Source of the DNA: Massilia sp. NR 4-1
GTDB taxonomy: Bacteria > Pseudomonadota > Gammaproteobacteria > Burkholderiales > Burkholderiaceae_D
Direction: 5' to 3'
Length of the DNA: 64,000 nt
Assembly (NCBI RefSeq): GCF_001191005.1
Contig: NZ_CP012201.1
Coordinates: 2,356,001-2,420,000 of the forward strand
The notes under the pieces are model-generated. The model made no database searches, had not been told where the DNA came from, and saw nothing but the letters and a program-made list of their open reading frames with translations. Both the position numbers and the translations under genes were made by a program. Shown here in pieces: positions 8,180-17,868 of this stretch (the stretch's first letter is position 1; every line of letters begins with the position of its first letter).

Positions 8180-9811
8180 TCAGCCTTCGGCAAACTCGCC
8201 AATAGCGTGGACCACGGCCTGGCGCACGGAGCCGCTGGCAATGAAGGAATACGCTGTCTGGATATCGTTGTGGAACCAGCGGTCGCCATCCAGGCAGGCT
8301 GGAATCTGGCGCCGGATTTCCCCATATGCCGCCTGCGTTCCCTGGCCAAGATGGAAACCGGGCAGCAGGCTTTCGGTCATGCTCAGCGCCTGCGCCGCCA
8401 ACAGCATCTCCACGCCGACGATGTAGCGCGTGTTCTCCACCACCGTGGCGGCCTTGCGCGCGCACCAGGTGGAGTTGGACACGTGGTCCTCGCTATTGCC
8501 TTTGGACGGAATGCTGTCCACGCTGCCCGGCATGCACAGGGTGCGGTTTTCCATCACCAGTGAGCTGAGCGAGCATTGCACCACGGGATAGCCGGTATTC
8601 ACGCCGCGCACGCCGCTCATCAGATTGCGCGGCAAGCCCCAGGACAGGGTCGGATCGATCAGGCGCGCCACGCGGCGCTCGCAGATGCTGCCCAGGTCCG
8701 TCACCGCCATCGCCAGCAAGTCCATGGCCTGCGCCAGGTACTGGCCATGGAAATTGCCGCCCGAGATGATCTCGAAGCCGCCGCCGTCCTTGCCGAAGAT
8801 GAGCGGATTGTCGGTGGCGGAGTTGATCTCCTTGTCCACGATATTGTCGATATAGTCCAGCGCATCGAATACCGGGCCATAGACCTGGGGCGCGCAGCGC
8901 AGCGAATACACGTCCTGGATGCGCGCGGTGTAGGGAATGTCGGTACGGCGCAATTCATCGGGCAGCTGCACCGAGCGCGCCTCGTGCGTGGTGCGGGTCG
9001 AGCCCTTCAACAGCTTGCGTACGATGGCGGCGGTCTTGATCTGGCCCGCATGCGGACGGGCTTTCTGGATGCGTGGATCGAAGGCCGCCATCTCGGCACG
9101 CATCGCTTCCAGCGTCAGGCCCAGCGACAGGCAGGCGTCGCTGAGCAGGGTGCGCGCATCGTGGGCTGCCAGCACGGCCACGGCCAGCGAGGCGGTGCAG
9201 CCATTGATCAGGGCCGAGGCATCCTTGGCCTTGAGGTCGAACTTGACGGGATCGATACCGGCTTTGGCGATGGCTTCCGGCGCGGACATGCGGCGGCCGT
9301 CATACATCACTTCCGCCTCGTCGAAACCGGCAATGGCGGCGGCCAGATAGGACAACGGCGCCAGGTCGCCCGATGCGCCCACCGAACCTTTCTGCGGCAT
9401 GACGGGGTGGATGCGCGCATTGATGAAAGCCAGCAGACGGTCCACCACCGCCACGCGCGGCGCGGAATAATTGCTGGCGAAGGCATTGGCGCGCAGCAGC
9501 ATGGTGGCGCGGCTGACCTCTTCCGAAAACGGCTCGCCCATGCCGGCGCTATGCGCCTTGATCAGCTGCGTCTGAAACAGCTCGATATGCTCGACCTTGA
9601 CGCGCGTATCCTTCAGCAGGCCGACGCCGGTATTGAAGCTGTACATCATGGGCGCTTCGTCATGCATCCAGGTCGATTCGATATAGTCTCGGCTTTCTTT
9701 CAGCGCGGCGCGCGAGGAGGCGGCCAGTTCCACCCGCGCATGCGGCGCGCGGGCCACGGCCAGCACCTGTTCGGCGCTCAGATTGAAGCCGTCGATGATT
9801 ACCTTTTCCAT
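8180..9811 (-). CDS. Aromatic amino acid lyase (HAL/PAL/TAL family)
   Basis: 543 residues. The MIO-forming Ala-Ser-Gly sits in GSVGASGDLAPLSY; also visible are the Tyr loop MYSFNTGVG, a conserved Asn in DNPLIFG and the Q/E region near the C-terminus. Such enzymes eliminate ammonia from His, Phe or Tyr without a redox cofactor. The substrate cannot be fixed from sequence: the loop around HSAGMGEP differs from typical HutH and no other hut gene is near. The gene lies 15 bases behind puuD, has AGGAAG before its ATG, and so is probably co-transcribed with a urate-oxidation gene, which is unusual. Confidence 0.88.
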   Translation of the reverse strand: MEKVIIDGFNLSAEQVLAVARAPHARVELAASSRAALKESRDYIESTWMHDEAPMMYSFNTGVGLLKDTRVKVEHIELFQTQLIKAHSAGMGEPFSEEVSRATMLLRANAFASNYSAPRVAVVDRLLAFINARIHPVMPQKGSVGASGDLAPLSYLAAAIAGFDEAEVMYDGRRMSAPEAIAKAGIDPVKFDLKAKDASALINGCTASLAVAVLAAHDARTLLSDACLSLGLTLEAMRAEMAAFDPRIQKARPHAGQIKTAAIVRKLLKGSTRTTHEARSVQLPDELRRTDIPYTARIQDVYSLRCAPQVYGPVFDALDYIDNIVDKEINSATDNPLIFGKDGGGFEIISGGNFHGQYLAQAMDLLAMAVTDLGSICERRVARLIDPTLSWGLPRNLMSGVRGVNTGYPVVQCSLSSLVMENRTLCMPGSVDSIPSKGNSEDHVSNSTWCARKAATVVENTRYIVGVEMLLAAQALSMTESLLPGFHLGQGTQAAYGEIRRQIPACLDGDRWFHNDIQTAYSFIASGSVRQAVVHAIGEFAEG

Positions 9812-9826
9812 TTGTTCTTCCTGTTC

Positions 9827-11146
9827 TCAGTTGGCGCCGGACTCGAACCAGTCGCCAATCAGTTTGCGTTCGCCATCGGTCATCTGGGTCAGATTCGCCA
9901 ACGGCATGTCCTTGCTCTGCACCACGCGCTGATACACCTTGGCGGCGTGCTGGCGCGTCAGTTCCGGTGTTTGCAGCATCAAGCCGCTCGGCGGCGATGC
10001 AAACCCGGCCTGCGTCGGCTGGGCCGAGTGGCAGGAGGCGCAGCGCTGCTGGATCACTTCCTGCACCTTGGCGATGCCGGGATGACTGGCCGCGGCGGCC
10101 GACGCAACGCCAGCTGCCGCAAGGGCTGTGCCGTCCGCCCCGGCGTGGACATCGGCATGGGTATCGGCGCGCGCATCGCCGGTGGCGCCAGCGGACGGCG
10201 CGGCGGCCACCGCCGGCTTGCGCGGCGCGGGAGCAATCGCAATCGCCACCGCCATCAGCAGAGCCACGCCCGCAATCGGATACGCCACCGATACCTTGCC
10301 CGCATGGCGCAGATTGAAGAAATGGCGGATCAGCACACCAGCGGCCATGATCGCGGCCAGAATCAGCCAGCTATACGCATGGCCATAGGTCATCGCGTAA
10401 TGGTTGCTGATCATGATGAGCAGCACCGGCAGCGTGAAGTAGTTGTTATGCACACTGCGCTGCTTGGCCTTCTTGCCATAGATCGGATCGGGCGATTTCC
10501 CCTCCTTCATCGCTTCCACCAGCTTGCGCTGGCCGGGAATGATCACGAACAGCACATTCCCCACCATCATGGTGCCGATCATCGCGCCCACATGGATATA
10601 GGCCGCGCGGCCGCTCAGCAGCTTGGTCAATACGAAGCCCGCCGCCACGATCAGCACGAACATCACCACGCCCAGCAAGCCTTCGCGCTGGCCCAGCGGC
10701 GATTTACAGAGCAGGTCGTACACCAGCCAGCCCAGGGCCAGCGTGCCAAGACCCACGCCCACCGCCTGCGCCGGGCTCAGATCGGCCACGCTGCGGTCGA
10801 TCATCATGGCCGAAGCGTTGAAGTAGTAGACGATGAAGAGCATGGCGAAGCCGCTCAGCCAGGTGGCATAGGCTTCCCATTTGAACCAGTGCAGTTCGGC
10901 CGGCAGTTCGGCCGGCGCCACCAGGTACTTCTGCGGGTTGTAGAAGCCGCCGCCGTGCACGGCCCACAGCTCGCCCATCACGCCCTTCTTGGCGAGCGGA
11001 CTGCCCGCTTGCGGCGGCCGGATCGAGTTGTCCAGCCAGACGAAGTAAAAGGAGGCGCCGATCCAGGCAATGCCGGTGATCAGGTGCAGCCAGCGCACCA
11101 AAAGGTTCAGCCACTCCACTCCATAGGGTCCGAATAGTGCTTCCAT
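9827..11146 (-). CDS. puuD: Urate hydroxylase PuuD with C-terminal cytochrome c domain
   Basis: 439 residues, inner membrane. The N-terminal part (WLNLLVRWLHLITGIAWIGASFYFVW) and about eight hydrophobic segments match the PuuD urate oxidase family; a Pro/Ala-rich linker then leads to a c-type cytochrome with RCASCHS (CxxCH, about residue 380) and a distal Met in KDMPLANLTQMT. Family role: oxidation of urate to 5-hydroxyisourate, passing electrons to the respiratory chain. The ATG at 11146 has GGAAGAG just upstream; longer starts (11170, 11248) have no such site. Divergent from a LysR regulator and followed by the lyase gene. Confidence 0.88.
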   Translation of the reverse strand: MEALFGPYGVEWLNLLVRWLHLITGIAWIGASFYFVWLDNSIRPPQAGSPLAKKGVMGELWAVHGGGFYNPQKYLVAPAELPAELHWFKWEAYATWLSGFAMLFIVYYFNASAMMIDRSVADLSPAQAVGVGLGTLALGWLVYDLLCKSPLGQREGLLGVVMFVLIVAAGFVLTKLLSGRAAYIHVGAMIGTMMVGNVLFVIIPGQRKLVEAMKEGKSPDPIYGKKAKQRSVHNNYFTLPVLLIMISNHYAMTYGHAYSWLILAAIMAAGVLIRHFFNLRHAGKVSVAYPIAGVALLMAVAIAIAPAPRKPAVAAAPSAGATGDARADTHADVHAGADGTALAAAGVASAAAASHPGIAKVQEVIQQRCASCHSAQPTQAGFASPPSGLMLQTPELTRQHAAKVYQRVVQSKDMPLANLTQMTDGERKLIGDWFESGAN

Positions 11147-11442
11147 GTCTCTTCCATTTTGTTGTCCCATCTGCCTCTGCGGGCAATTCAGATGGCTGAG
11201 GACTGAGCCTCGAACCGGTCGTTCTTCCGTCGCCGCTACGACCGTCATGACGCGCCGTCATTTCGACTATGCTCCGGCATGGCGCCGGGGTGAGTGAAAA
11301 GATAAGGGTTGAAGGCGCGCCCCGTCCTGCATGTACTTTTATAACTGCCATATGCGCGGACATATACATAACGGGGCCATAAATATGCGAATCTCCATAC
11401 GACACATATAAAAGCGCCAATGAGCGCAAGAGGAGACATGCC
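11147..11442. promoter_or_regulatory. Divergent control region between puuD and the LysR gene
   Basis: 296 bases between divergent starts. The segment around 11345-11410 is AT-rich with repeated CATAT/ACATAT words (GCCATATGCGCGGACATATA, CGACACATATAAAAGC), which would suit LysR-type binding and a promoter. No exact operator can be called. Confidence 0.4.
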
Positions 11443-12378
11443 ATGTCGCGGTTGCCGGAACATCTGGATCTGCATCTGATCCGCATTCTGTATTTGCTGT
11501 TGTGTGAAAAGAACGTCTCGCGCGTGGCGCTGAAGCTGAACCAGCCGCAGCCCTCGATCTCGGCCTCGCTGCGCCGCCTGCGCGAGCTGACCGGCGATCC
11601 CCTGCTGGTGCGCGGCGGGCGCGGCATGGTGCCGACCCAGCATGGCGAAAGCCTGCTGAAACCCGCCAAGCGCATCCTCGACGAGACCGAAAACCTGTTC
11701 ATGCCGAAAACGGCCTTCGTGCCGCTGGAGGAAGCGCGCACCTTCCACATCGCCGCGCCGGACTATATGAACACCCAGTTCTTCACCGAGGTGATCGCCC
11801 GCCTGCGCCGCGAATCGCCGCGCAGCCGCATGGTGATCCATGCGCTGGGGCCGGAGTCCGACTATGTGCGCCTGCTGTCGGACGGCGAACTCGATCTGGT
11901 GGTCGCCAACTGGGACGAGCCGCCCGCCCACCTGCATATCTCCAAGCTGTTCGACGATCCCATCGTCTGCCTGATGCGCGCCAACACGGCCTATGCGCGC
12001 CGCACCAACAAGGACGGCATGACGGTCGAGGACTATCTCTCCCTGCCCCATGCGGCGCCGACCCAGATCCTGCCCGGCTACCACGGCAACATCGACGCCT
12101 TCCTCGAACAGCAGAATATGGAACGCAATGTGGTGGTCGAATCGGCCCACTTCCGCATGCTGCCGTATATGGTGGCGCAGACCGACCTGGTGCTGACGGC
12201 GGGCCAGCAGTTCGCCAGCTATTACGAAAACACGCTGGGCCTCAAATCCTACAAGGTGCCGGTCAAGTTCCCGCCGCTGCGCTTCTACCAGCTGTGGCAC
12301 GAGCGCTCGCACCAGGCCACCGAACACAAATGGCTGCGCGCCCAGGTCGCGGCCGCGGCCAAGCTGCTGTCGAAGTGA
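11443..12378 (+). CDS. LysR-family transcriptional regulator of purine catabolism (inferred)
   Basis: 311 residues. N-terminal winged helix-turn-helix (residues about 9-68: LHLIRILYLLLCEKNVSRVALKL, PQPSISASLRRLRELTGDPLLVR), then a periplasmic-binding-like effector domain. ATG 11443 has AGAGGAGA upstream (AGAGGAGACATGCC precedes the coding start). It is divergent from puuD and precedes the purine permease and xdhAB genes, so the likely role is purine-responsive control of both groups; that role is inferred from position. Confidence 0.88.
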   Translation: MSRLPEHLDLHLIRILYLLLCEKNVSRVALKLNQPQPSISASLRRLRELTGDPLLVRGGRGMVPTQHGESLLKPAKRILDETENLFMPKTAFVPLEEARTFHIAAPDYMNTQFFTEVIARLRRESPRSRMVIHALGPESDYVRLLSDGELDLVVANWDEPPAHLHISKLFDDPIVCLMRANTAYARRTNKDGMTVEDYLSLPHAAPTQILPGYHGNIDAFLEQQNMERNVVVESAHFRMLPYMVAQTDLVLTAGQQFASYYENTLGLKSYKVPVKFPPLRFYQLWHERSHQATEHKWLRAQVAAAAKLLSK

Positions 12379-12418
12379 TGTTGTTTTTCGCGCTGCGCGC
12401 AGCATCCTCCGTGCTGCA

Positions 12419-12450
12419 GCTGTTCCCCCTGTTTTCCCCTGTTTTCCCCT
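12419..12450. repeat. Short tandem repeat of a 10-mer (TGTTTTCCCC)
   Basis: Three near-identical copies of TGTTTTCCCC (the first is TGTTCCCCC) lie head to tail in the gap behind the LysR gene. No function is apparent; it could be a length-variable tract. Confidence 0.6.
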
Positions 12451-12639
12451 ATTGCGCAGGGCGCGGCGGGCGGATATAGCGGCAAGCCGATAGCAGGTAT
12501 TCGGCTGGCGATACAAGCAAGACTGTTATTTGCACGACATTAGATACGCTGCGGCCCTTTCCGCACAACGCCAATTTTTCGGCCGGCACAGACCGGCGAG
12601 TTTTCCGGCGTCAAAAAACCATAAACAGAGACACGCGAC

Positions 12640-13938
12640 ATGAACTTCCTTGAAAACTTCTTCAAGCTGAGTGCTAACGGCACCACCGTGCGCACCGAGC
12701 TTCTGGCTGGCCTCACCACCTTCCTGACGATGGCCTACATCATCTTCGTCAATCCCTCTATCCTGGGCGATGCCGGCATGCCCAAGGACGCGGTCTTCGT
12801 CGCCACCTGCGTGGCGGCGGCGGTGGGCACCCTCATCATGGGCCTGTATGCGAATTATCCGATCGGCCTGGCGCCGAGCATGGGCCTGAACGCCTACTTC
12901 GCCTACGGCGTGGTGAAAGGGATGGGCTTCAGCTGGGAAGCGGCGCTGGGGGCGGTATTCATTTCCGGCTGCCTGTTCCTCGTGGTCAGCCTGTTCAAGA
13001 TCCGTGAACTCATCATCAACAGCATTCCGCCCTCGCTGCGCATCGCCATCCCGGCCGGCATCGGCCTGTTCCTGGCGCTGATCTCGCTGAAGAACGCGGG
13101 CATCGTGGTGGCCAACCCCGCCACCTTCGTCACCATGGGCGACCTGCATTCACCCGCGCCGGTGCTGGCCATTCTCGGCTTCCTCATCATCGTGGCGCTG
13201 GACCGGCTGCGCGTGCCGGGAGCCCTGCTGATCGGCATCCTGTCGGTGACGGTGCTGAGCTTTTTCTTCGGCGGCAACCACTTCAACGGCATCGTCTCCG
13301 CCCCGCCCTCGCTGGCGCCGACCGTGATGAAGCTGGACCTGATGGGCGCCATCGCCCATGGCCTGATCAATGTGGTGCTGGTGTTCTTCCTGGTTGAACT
13401 GTTCGACGCCACCGGCACCCTGATCGGCGTGGCGCAGCGCGCCGGCCTGCTCAAGAACGGCAAGATGGACCGCATGAACCGCGCCCTGCTGGCCGACAGC
13501 GGCGCCATCGTCGTCGGTTCCGTGCTCGGCACCTCCAGCACCACCGCCTACATCGAAAGCGCGGCCGGCGTGCAGGAAGGCGGCCGCACCGGCCTGACCG
13601 CCGTCGCCATCGCCGTGCTGTTCCTGCTCTGCCTCTTCATCGCGCCGCTGGCTGGCGTGGTGCCGGCCTACGCCACCGCGCCGGCCCTGTTCTTCGTGGC
13701 CTGCCTGATGCTGCGCGAACTGGCCGAGATCAACTGGCATGAAACCACCGAATGCGTGCCCGCCGTGGTCACGGCCCTGGTCATGCCCTTCACCTATTCG
13801 ATCGCCAACGGCCTGGCGCTGGGCTTCATCAGCTATGCCGTACTCAAACTCCTGACCGGCCAGCACCGCCAGGTCAGCACCGTGATCTGGGGGATCGCCG
13901 GCGTCTTCCTGTTCAAAACCATTTACCTGCCCGGCTGA
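12640..13938 (+). CDS. AzgA/GhxP-type purine (adenine/guanine/hypoxanthine) permease
   Basis: 432 residues with 12-14 hydrophobic segments. Family signatures: ELLAGLTTFLTMAYIIFVNP near residue 20, GLAPSMGLNAYFAY, and VFFLVELFDATGTLIGVA plus SSTTAYIESAAGVQEGGRTG. It belongs to the NCS2/AzgA group of proton-symport purine transporters, inner membrane. It sits 15 bases before xdhA and likely feeds the xanthine dehydrogenase. The ribosome-binding site is weak (AGAGACACGCGAC). Confidence 0.9.
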   Translation: MNFLENFFKLSANGTTVRTELLAGLTTFLTMAYIIFVNPSILGDAGMPKDAVFVATCVAAAVGTLIMGLYANYPIGLAPSMGLNAYFAYGVVKGMGFSWEAALGAVFISGCLFLVVSLFKIRELIINSIPPSLRIAIPAGIGLFLALISLKNAGIVVANPATFVTMGDLHSPAPVLAILGFLIIVALDRLRVPGALLIGILSVTVLSFFFGGNHFNGIVSAPPSLAPTVMKLDLMGAIAHGLINVVLVFFLVELFDATGTLIGVAQRAGLLKNGKMDRMNRALLADSGAIVVGSVLGTSSTTAYIESAAGVQEGGRTGLTAVAIAVLFLLCLFIAPLAGVVPAYATAPALFFVACLMLRELAEINWHETTECVPAVVTALVMPFTYSIANGLALGFISYAVLKLLTGQHRQVSTVIWGIAGVFLFKTIYLPG

Positions 13939-13953
13939 TTCTGGAGAAGTACG

Positions 13954-15444
13954 ATGTCCGAACCGATTCGTTTCTACTACCAGGGCAAGGTGCGCGAAGC
14001 CAGCGCCCTGGCGCCCACGCGCACCGTCCTGCAGCATCTGCGCGAAGACTTGCATTGCACCGGCACCAAGGAAGGCTGCGCCGAGGGCGACTGCGGCGCC
14101 TGCACCGTGGTGATCGGCACGCTGAAGGATGGCGGCCTTGAACTGAAGAGCGTCAACTCCTGCATACAGTTCCTGCCCACGCTGGACGGCAAAGCCCTGT
14201 TCACCGTGGAAGACCTGAAACAGGAAGACGGCCGCCTGCATCCGGTGCAGCAAGCCCTGGTGGAATGCCACGGATCGCAATGCGGCTTCTGTACGCCGGG
14301 CTTCGCCATGTCGCTATGGAGCCTGTACCTGAAGCAGGAAAACGCCGCCGAACCGCCCTGCCGCAAGCAGATCGACGAAACCCTGTCCGGCAATCTATGC
14401 CGCTGCACAGGCTACCGCCCCATCATCGACGCGGCCCAGCGCATGGGCGAACTGCCGCATGCGGCCTTCGACCGCGCCGCCGTGCAGGCCGCGCTGGAGA
14501 GCCTGCAAAGGGAGCGCATGTTCAACTATACCCACGACGGCCAGACCTTCCACGCGCCGCGCACCCTGGACGAACTGGCGGCCCTGCGCGCCGCCAAGCC
14601 CAACGCCACCATCCTCTCCGGCTCCACCGATGTGGGCCTGTGGGTGACAAAGCAGATGCGCAATCTGGGCGACGTGATCTATGTGCGCCAGGTTCCCGAG
14701 CTGCTGCGCATGCGCACTTATGGCGGCATCCTCGAAATCGGCGCCGCCGTCTCGCTGGACGATGCCTACCGCGCCATCTGCGAGCACTATCCGCAGGAAT
14801 TGACGGAACTGTGGCAACGCTTTGCTTCCCAGCCCATCCGCAATACCGGCACCCTGGGCGGCAGCGTCGCCAACGGCTCGCCCATCGGCGATTCGGCGCC
14901 GTGGATGATTGCGCTCGGCGCGCGCATCGTGCTGCGCAGCACCGAAGGCCAGCGCACCATGCCGCTGCAGGACTTCTACCTCGACTATATGAAGAAGGAC
15001 TGGCAGCCCGGCGAGTTCGTGGAAGTCGTGCGCATCCCCCTGCCCCACACCGGCCTGCAGTTCCGCACCTACAAGCTGGCCAAGCGCTACGACCAGGATA
15101 TATCCGCCGTCTGCGCCGCTTTCGCCATGACCTTGGACAAGGCCGGCGTCGCGCGCAATGTGCATATCGCTTTCGGCGGCATGGCCGCCACCTCGCGCCG
15201 CGCGCCGCTGGCCGAAGCCGCGCTGGAAGGCCGGCCCTGGAACGAGAACGCCCTGAACGCCGCCATGGCCGCCATGGCCCAGGATTACAGCCCGCTCAGC
15301 GATATGCGCGCCAGCGCGCGCTACCGCATGCGCACCGCGCAAAACCTGCTGCGCCGCTTCTGGCTTGAGACGCGTCCGGAGCAGCCTTTGCCCGCCGCCG
15401 AAATCAATGCTTTCGCCTACTCAGATAACTACGCACTCGCATGA
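13954..15444 (+). CDS. xdhA: Xanthine dehydrogenase small subunit (2Fe-2S / FAD)
   Basis: 496 residues. N-terminal plant-type [2Fe-2S] domain with Cys42, Cys47 and Cys50 in GCAEGDCGAC; second [2Fe-2S] domain with CGFCTPGF and NLCRCTGYRP; then an FAD-binding domain (about 190-360; ILSGSTDVGLWVTK, GTLGGSVANGSPIGD) and a CO-dehydrogenase flavoprotein C-terminal domain. It passes electrons from the molybdenum subunit to FAD and NAD. RBS GGAGAAG upstream. It overlaps xdhB by 4 bases (ATGA), a sign of translational coupling. The XdhC insertion factor is not in the window. Confidence 0.95.
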   Translation: MSEPIRFYYQGKVREASALAPTRTVLQHLREDLHCTGTKEGCAEGDCGACTVVIGTLKDGGLELKSVNSCIQFLPTLDGKALFTVEDLKQEDGRLHPVQQALVECHGSQCGFCTPGFAMSLWSLYLKQENAAEPPCRKQIDETLSGNLCRCTGYRPIIDAAQRMGELPHAAFDRAAVQAALESLQRERMFNYTHDGQTFHAPRTLDELAALRAAKPNATILSGSTDVGLWVTKQMRNLGDVIYVRQVPELLRMRTYGGILEIGAAVSLDDAYRAICEHYPQELTELWQRFASQPIRNTGTLGGSVANGSPIGDSAPWMIALGARIVLRSTEGQRTMPLQDFYLDYMKKDWQPGEFVEVVRIPLPHTGLQFRTYKLAKRYDQDISAVCAAFAMTLDKAGVARNVHIAFGGMAATSRRAPLAEAALEGRPWNENALNAAMAAMAQDYSPLSDMRASARYRMRTAQNLLRRFWLETRPEQPLPAAEINAFAYSDNYALA

Positions 15445-17789
15445 ACAGCAAAACCGAAGCATTCCTGACGCCGGAATCGGTCAAGGCATGGGCCGAAGTC
15501 GGCCTTTCGCATCCGCACGAATCGGCCATCCTGCACGTCCTGGGCGAGGCCACCTATACCGACGATATTCCCGAAGCCCAGGGTACGCTGCACGCGGCCT
15601 TGGGTCTGTCGGCCAAGGCGCATGCGCGCATCGCCGCGTTGAACCTGGCGCCGGTGCTGGCCGCGCCGGGCGTGGTGGCGGCCTATATCTGGCGCGACAT
15701 CCCCGGTACCAACGACTGCGGCCCCATCATCCACGACGATCCGATACTGGCCGAGGAAAAGGTCGAATACGTGGGCCAGCCCATCTTCGTCGTGGTGGCC
15801 GATTCGCACGACAATGCCCGCCGCGCCGCGCGCAAGGCCGAGGTGCAGTATGAGGAGCTGCCCGCCATCCTGACGCCGGAGGCGGCGCGCGATGCGCAAT
15901 CCTTCGTGGTGCCGCCCATGCGCCTGAGGCGCGGCGAGGCGCAGCAGGCGCTGGAAGCCTCGCCGCACCGCGTAAAAGGCAAGCTGCATGTGGGCGGACA
16001 GGAACAGTTCTACCTCGAAGGCCAGATTTCCTATGCCATTCCCAAGGAAGGCGACGGCATGCTGGTGCTGTGCTCCACCCAGCACCCGACCGAAATGCAG
16101 CATGTGGTGGCACACGCCCTGCACCGCCCATCGCACGCCATCGTGGTCGAATGCCGGCGCATGGGCGGCGGCTTTGGCGGCAAGGAATCGCAATCGGCGC
16201 TGTGGGCCGCCTGCGCCGCCATCAGCGCTGCCAAGCTGAAACGTCCCGTCAAGCTGCGCGCCGACCGGGACGACGATATGATGGTGACGGGCAAACGCCA
16301 CTGCTTCTACTACGAATACGAGATCGGCCACGACGCCGACGGCCGCATCACCGCCGCCAAGGTCGAGATGGTGTCGCGCGCCGGTTTCTCGGCCGACCTC
16401 TCGGCGCCGGTCGCCACGCGCGCCATCTGCCACTTCGACAATACCTACTACCTGAGCGACGTCGATATCCGCGCCATGGCGGGCAAGACCAACACCCAGT
16501 CGAATACCGCCTTCCGCGGTTTCGGCGGCCCGCAAGGCGCGATCGCGATCGAATACATCGTCGATGAAATCGCGCGCAATCTAGGCAAGGATGCGCTGGA
16601 TGTCCGCAAGATCAACTTCTACGGCCGCAACGACGAGGAAGGCCGCAACGTCACGCAATACGGCCAGAAGGTGGTCGACAACGTGATCCACGAGCTGGTG
16701 GCCCAGCTGGAGCATGACAGCGCCTACCGCGCCCGCCGCGCCGCCATCGACGAATTCAATGCGCGCAGCGCGGTGCTGAAGAAAGGCCTGGCGCTGACCC
16801 CGGTGAAGTTCGGCATCGCCTTCAACGTGACCCACTTCAACCAGGCCGGTGCGCTGGTCCACATCTACACGGACGGTTCGGTGCTGGTCAACCACGGCGG
16901 CACCGAGATGGGCCAGGGGATCAACACCAAGGTCTGCCAGGTGGTGGCGCATGAACTGGGCATTCCGCTGCACCGCGTGCGCATCAGCGCCACCGATACA
17001 AGCAAGGTCGCGAATACCTCGGCCACCGCCGCCTCCACCGGCGCGGACCTGAACGGCAAGGCGGCGCAGGACGCGGCCCACACCCTGCGCCAGCGCCTCG
17101 CCAACTTCGCCGCCACGCAATTCGGCTGCGAACCGGCCGGGGTGCAGTTCGCCGATGGCGTGGTGTACGGCGGCCCAGGCGCGGCCATGTCCTTCGCCGA
17201 CCTGGTGCAGAAGGCATATCTGGCGCGCATCCAGCTCTGGTCGGACGGCTTCTACGCCACGCCGGGCCTGAGCTGGGATCCGAAAACCATGAGCGGCAAT
17301 CCCTTCGGCTATTTCGCCTATGGCGCTTCGGCGTCGGAAGTGATCGTCGATACGCTGACGGGGGAATGGAAGCTGCTGGAAGCGAACGCGCTTTACGATG
17401 CGGGCAATTCGCTGAACCCGGCCATCGATATCGGCCAGGTGGAAGGCGCCTTCATCCAGGGCATGGGCTGGCTGACGACGGAGGAGCTGTGGTGGAACGC
17501 GGGCGGCAAGCTGATGACGCATGCACCATCGACCTACAAGATACCCGCCGTGTCGGACTGCCCGCGCAATCTGGACGTGAAGCTGTTCAAGAACCGCAAC
17601 AGCTTCGACAGCATCCACCGCTCCAAGGCGGTGGGCGAACCGCCGCTGCTGCTGCCCTTCTCGGTGTTTCTGGCGATCCGCGACGCGGTGTCGGCGGTGG
17701 GCGGGCACCGCCACAATCCGCCGCTGCGCGCTCCGGCCACCTGCGAAGCCATTCTCGACGCCATCGACGCGGTGCGTACCGCCGGCTAA
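15441..17789 (+). CDS. xdhB: Xanthine dehydrogenase molybdenum-binding subunit
   Basis: 782 residues, normal for XdhB. Contains CRRMGGGFGGKES and TAFRGFGGPQG (molybdopterin-contacting motifs), GTEMGQGINTK, and KAVGEPPLLLP with the catalytic Glu. With XdhA it oxidises hypoxanthine and xanthine to urate, which PuuD encoded nearby can use. Intrinsic terminator follows at 17792. Confidence 0.95.
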   Translation: MNSKTEAFLTPESVKAWAEVGLSHPHESAILHVLGEATYTDDIPEAQGTLHAALGLSAKAHARIAALNLAPVLAAPGVVAAYIWRDIPGTNDCGPIIHDDPILAEEKVEYVGQPIFVVVADSHDNARRAARKAEVQYEELPAILTPEAARDAQSFVVPPMRLRRGEAQQALEASPHRVKGKLHVGGQEQFYLEGQISYAIPKEGDGMLVLCSTQHPTEMQHVVAHALHRPSHAIVVECRRMGGGFGGKESQSALWAACAAISAAKLKRPVKLRADRDDDMMVTGKRHCFYYEYEIGHDADGRITAAKVEMVSRAGFSADLSAPVATRAICHFDNTYYLSDVDIRAMAGKTNTQSNTAFRGFGGPQGAIAIEYIVDEIARNLGKDALDVRKINFYGRNDEEGRNVTQYGQKVVDNVIHELVAQLEHDSAYRARRAAIDEFNARSAVLKKGLALTPVKFGIAFNVTHFNQAGALVHIYTDGSVLVNHGGTEMGQGINTKVCQVVAHELGIPLHRVRISATDTSKVANTSATAASTGADLNGKAAQDAAHTLRQRLANFAATQFGCEPAGVQFADGVVYGGPGAAMSFADLVQKAYLARIQLWSDGFYATPGLSWDPKTMSGNPFGYFAYGASASEVIVDTLTGEWKLLEANALYDAGNSLNPAIDIGQVEGAFIQGMGWLTTEELWWNAGGKLMTHAPSTYKIPAVSDCPRNLDVKLFKNRNSFDSIHRSKAVGEPPLLLPFSVFLAIRDAVSAVGGHRHNPPLRAPATCEAILDAIDAVRTAG

Positions 17790-17791
17790 AA

Positions 17792-17814
17792 AACGGGGAC
17801 GCAAAGTCCCCGTT
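17792..17814 (+). terminator. Terminator-like hairpin behind xdhB
   Basis: AACGGGGAC-GCAAA-GTCCCCGTT is a perfect 9-bp stem with a 5-base loop directly after the xdhB stop. Few T follow, so termination may be partial. Confidence 0.65.
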
Positions 17815-17868
17815 GATTCCTGCCGAAGAGCAGGAATACTGCGTCTCCGCCATCCGCGCTCCCGCGCC

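Noticed and set aside
8576..11137. 853-codon open frame on the plus strand
   Set aside because: It lies opposite the lyase and puuD genes; its His/Arg/Gly-rich product is the mirror of high-GC codon use and has no motif or ribosome-binding site.
12451..12639. Purine riboswitch before the permease gene
   Set aside because: No three-way junction with conserved purine-aptamer loops could be recognised.
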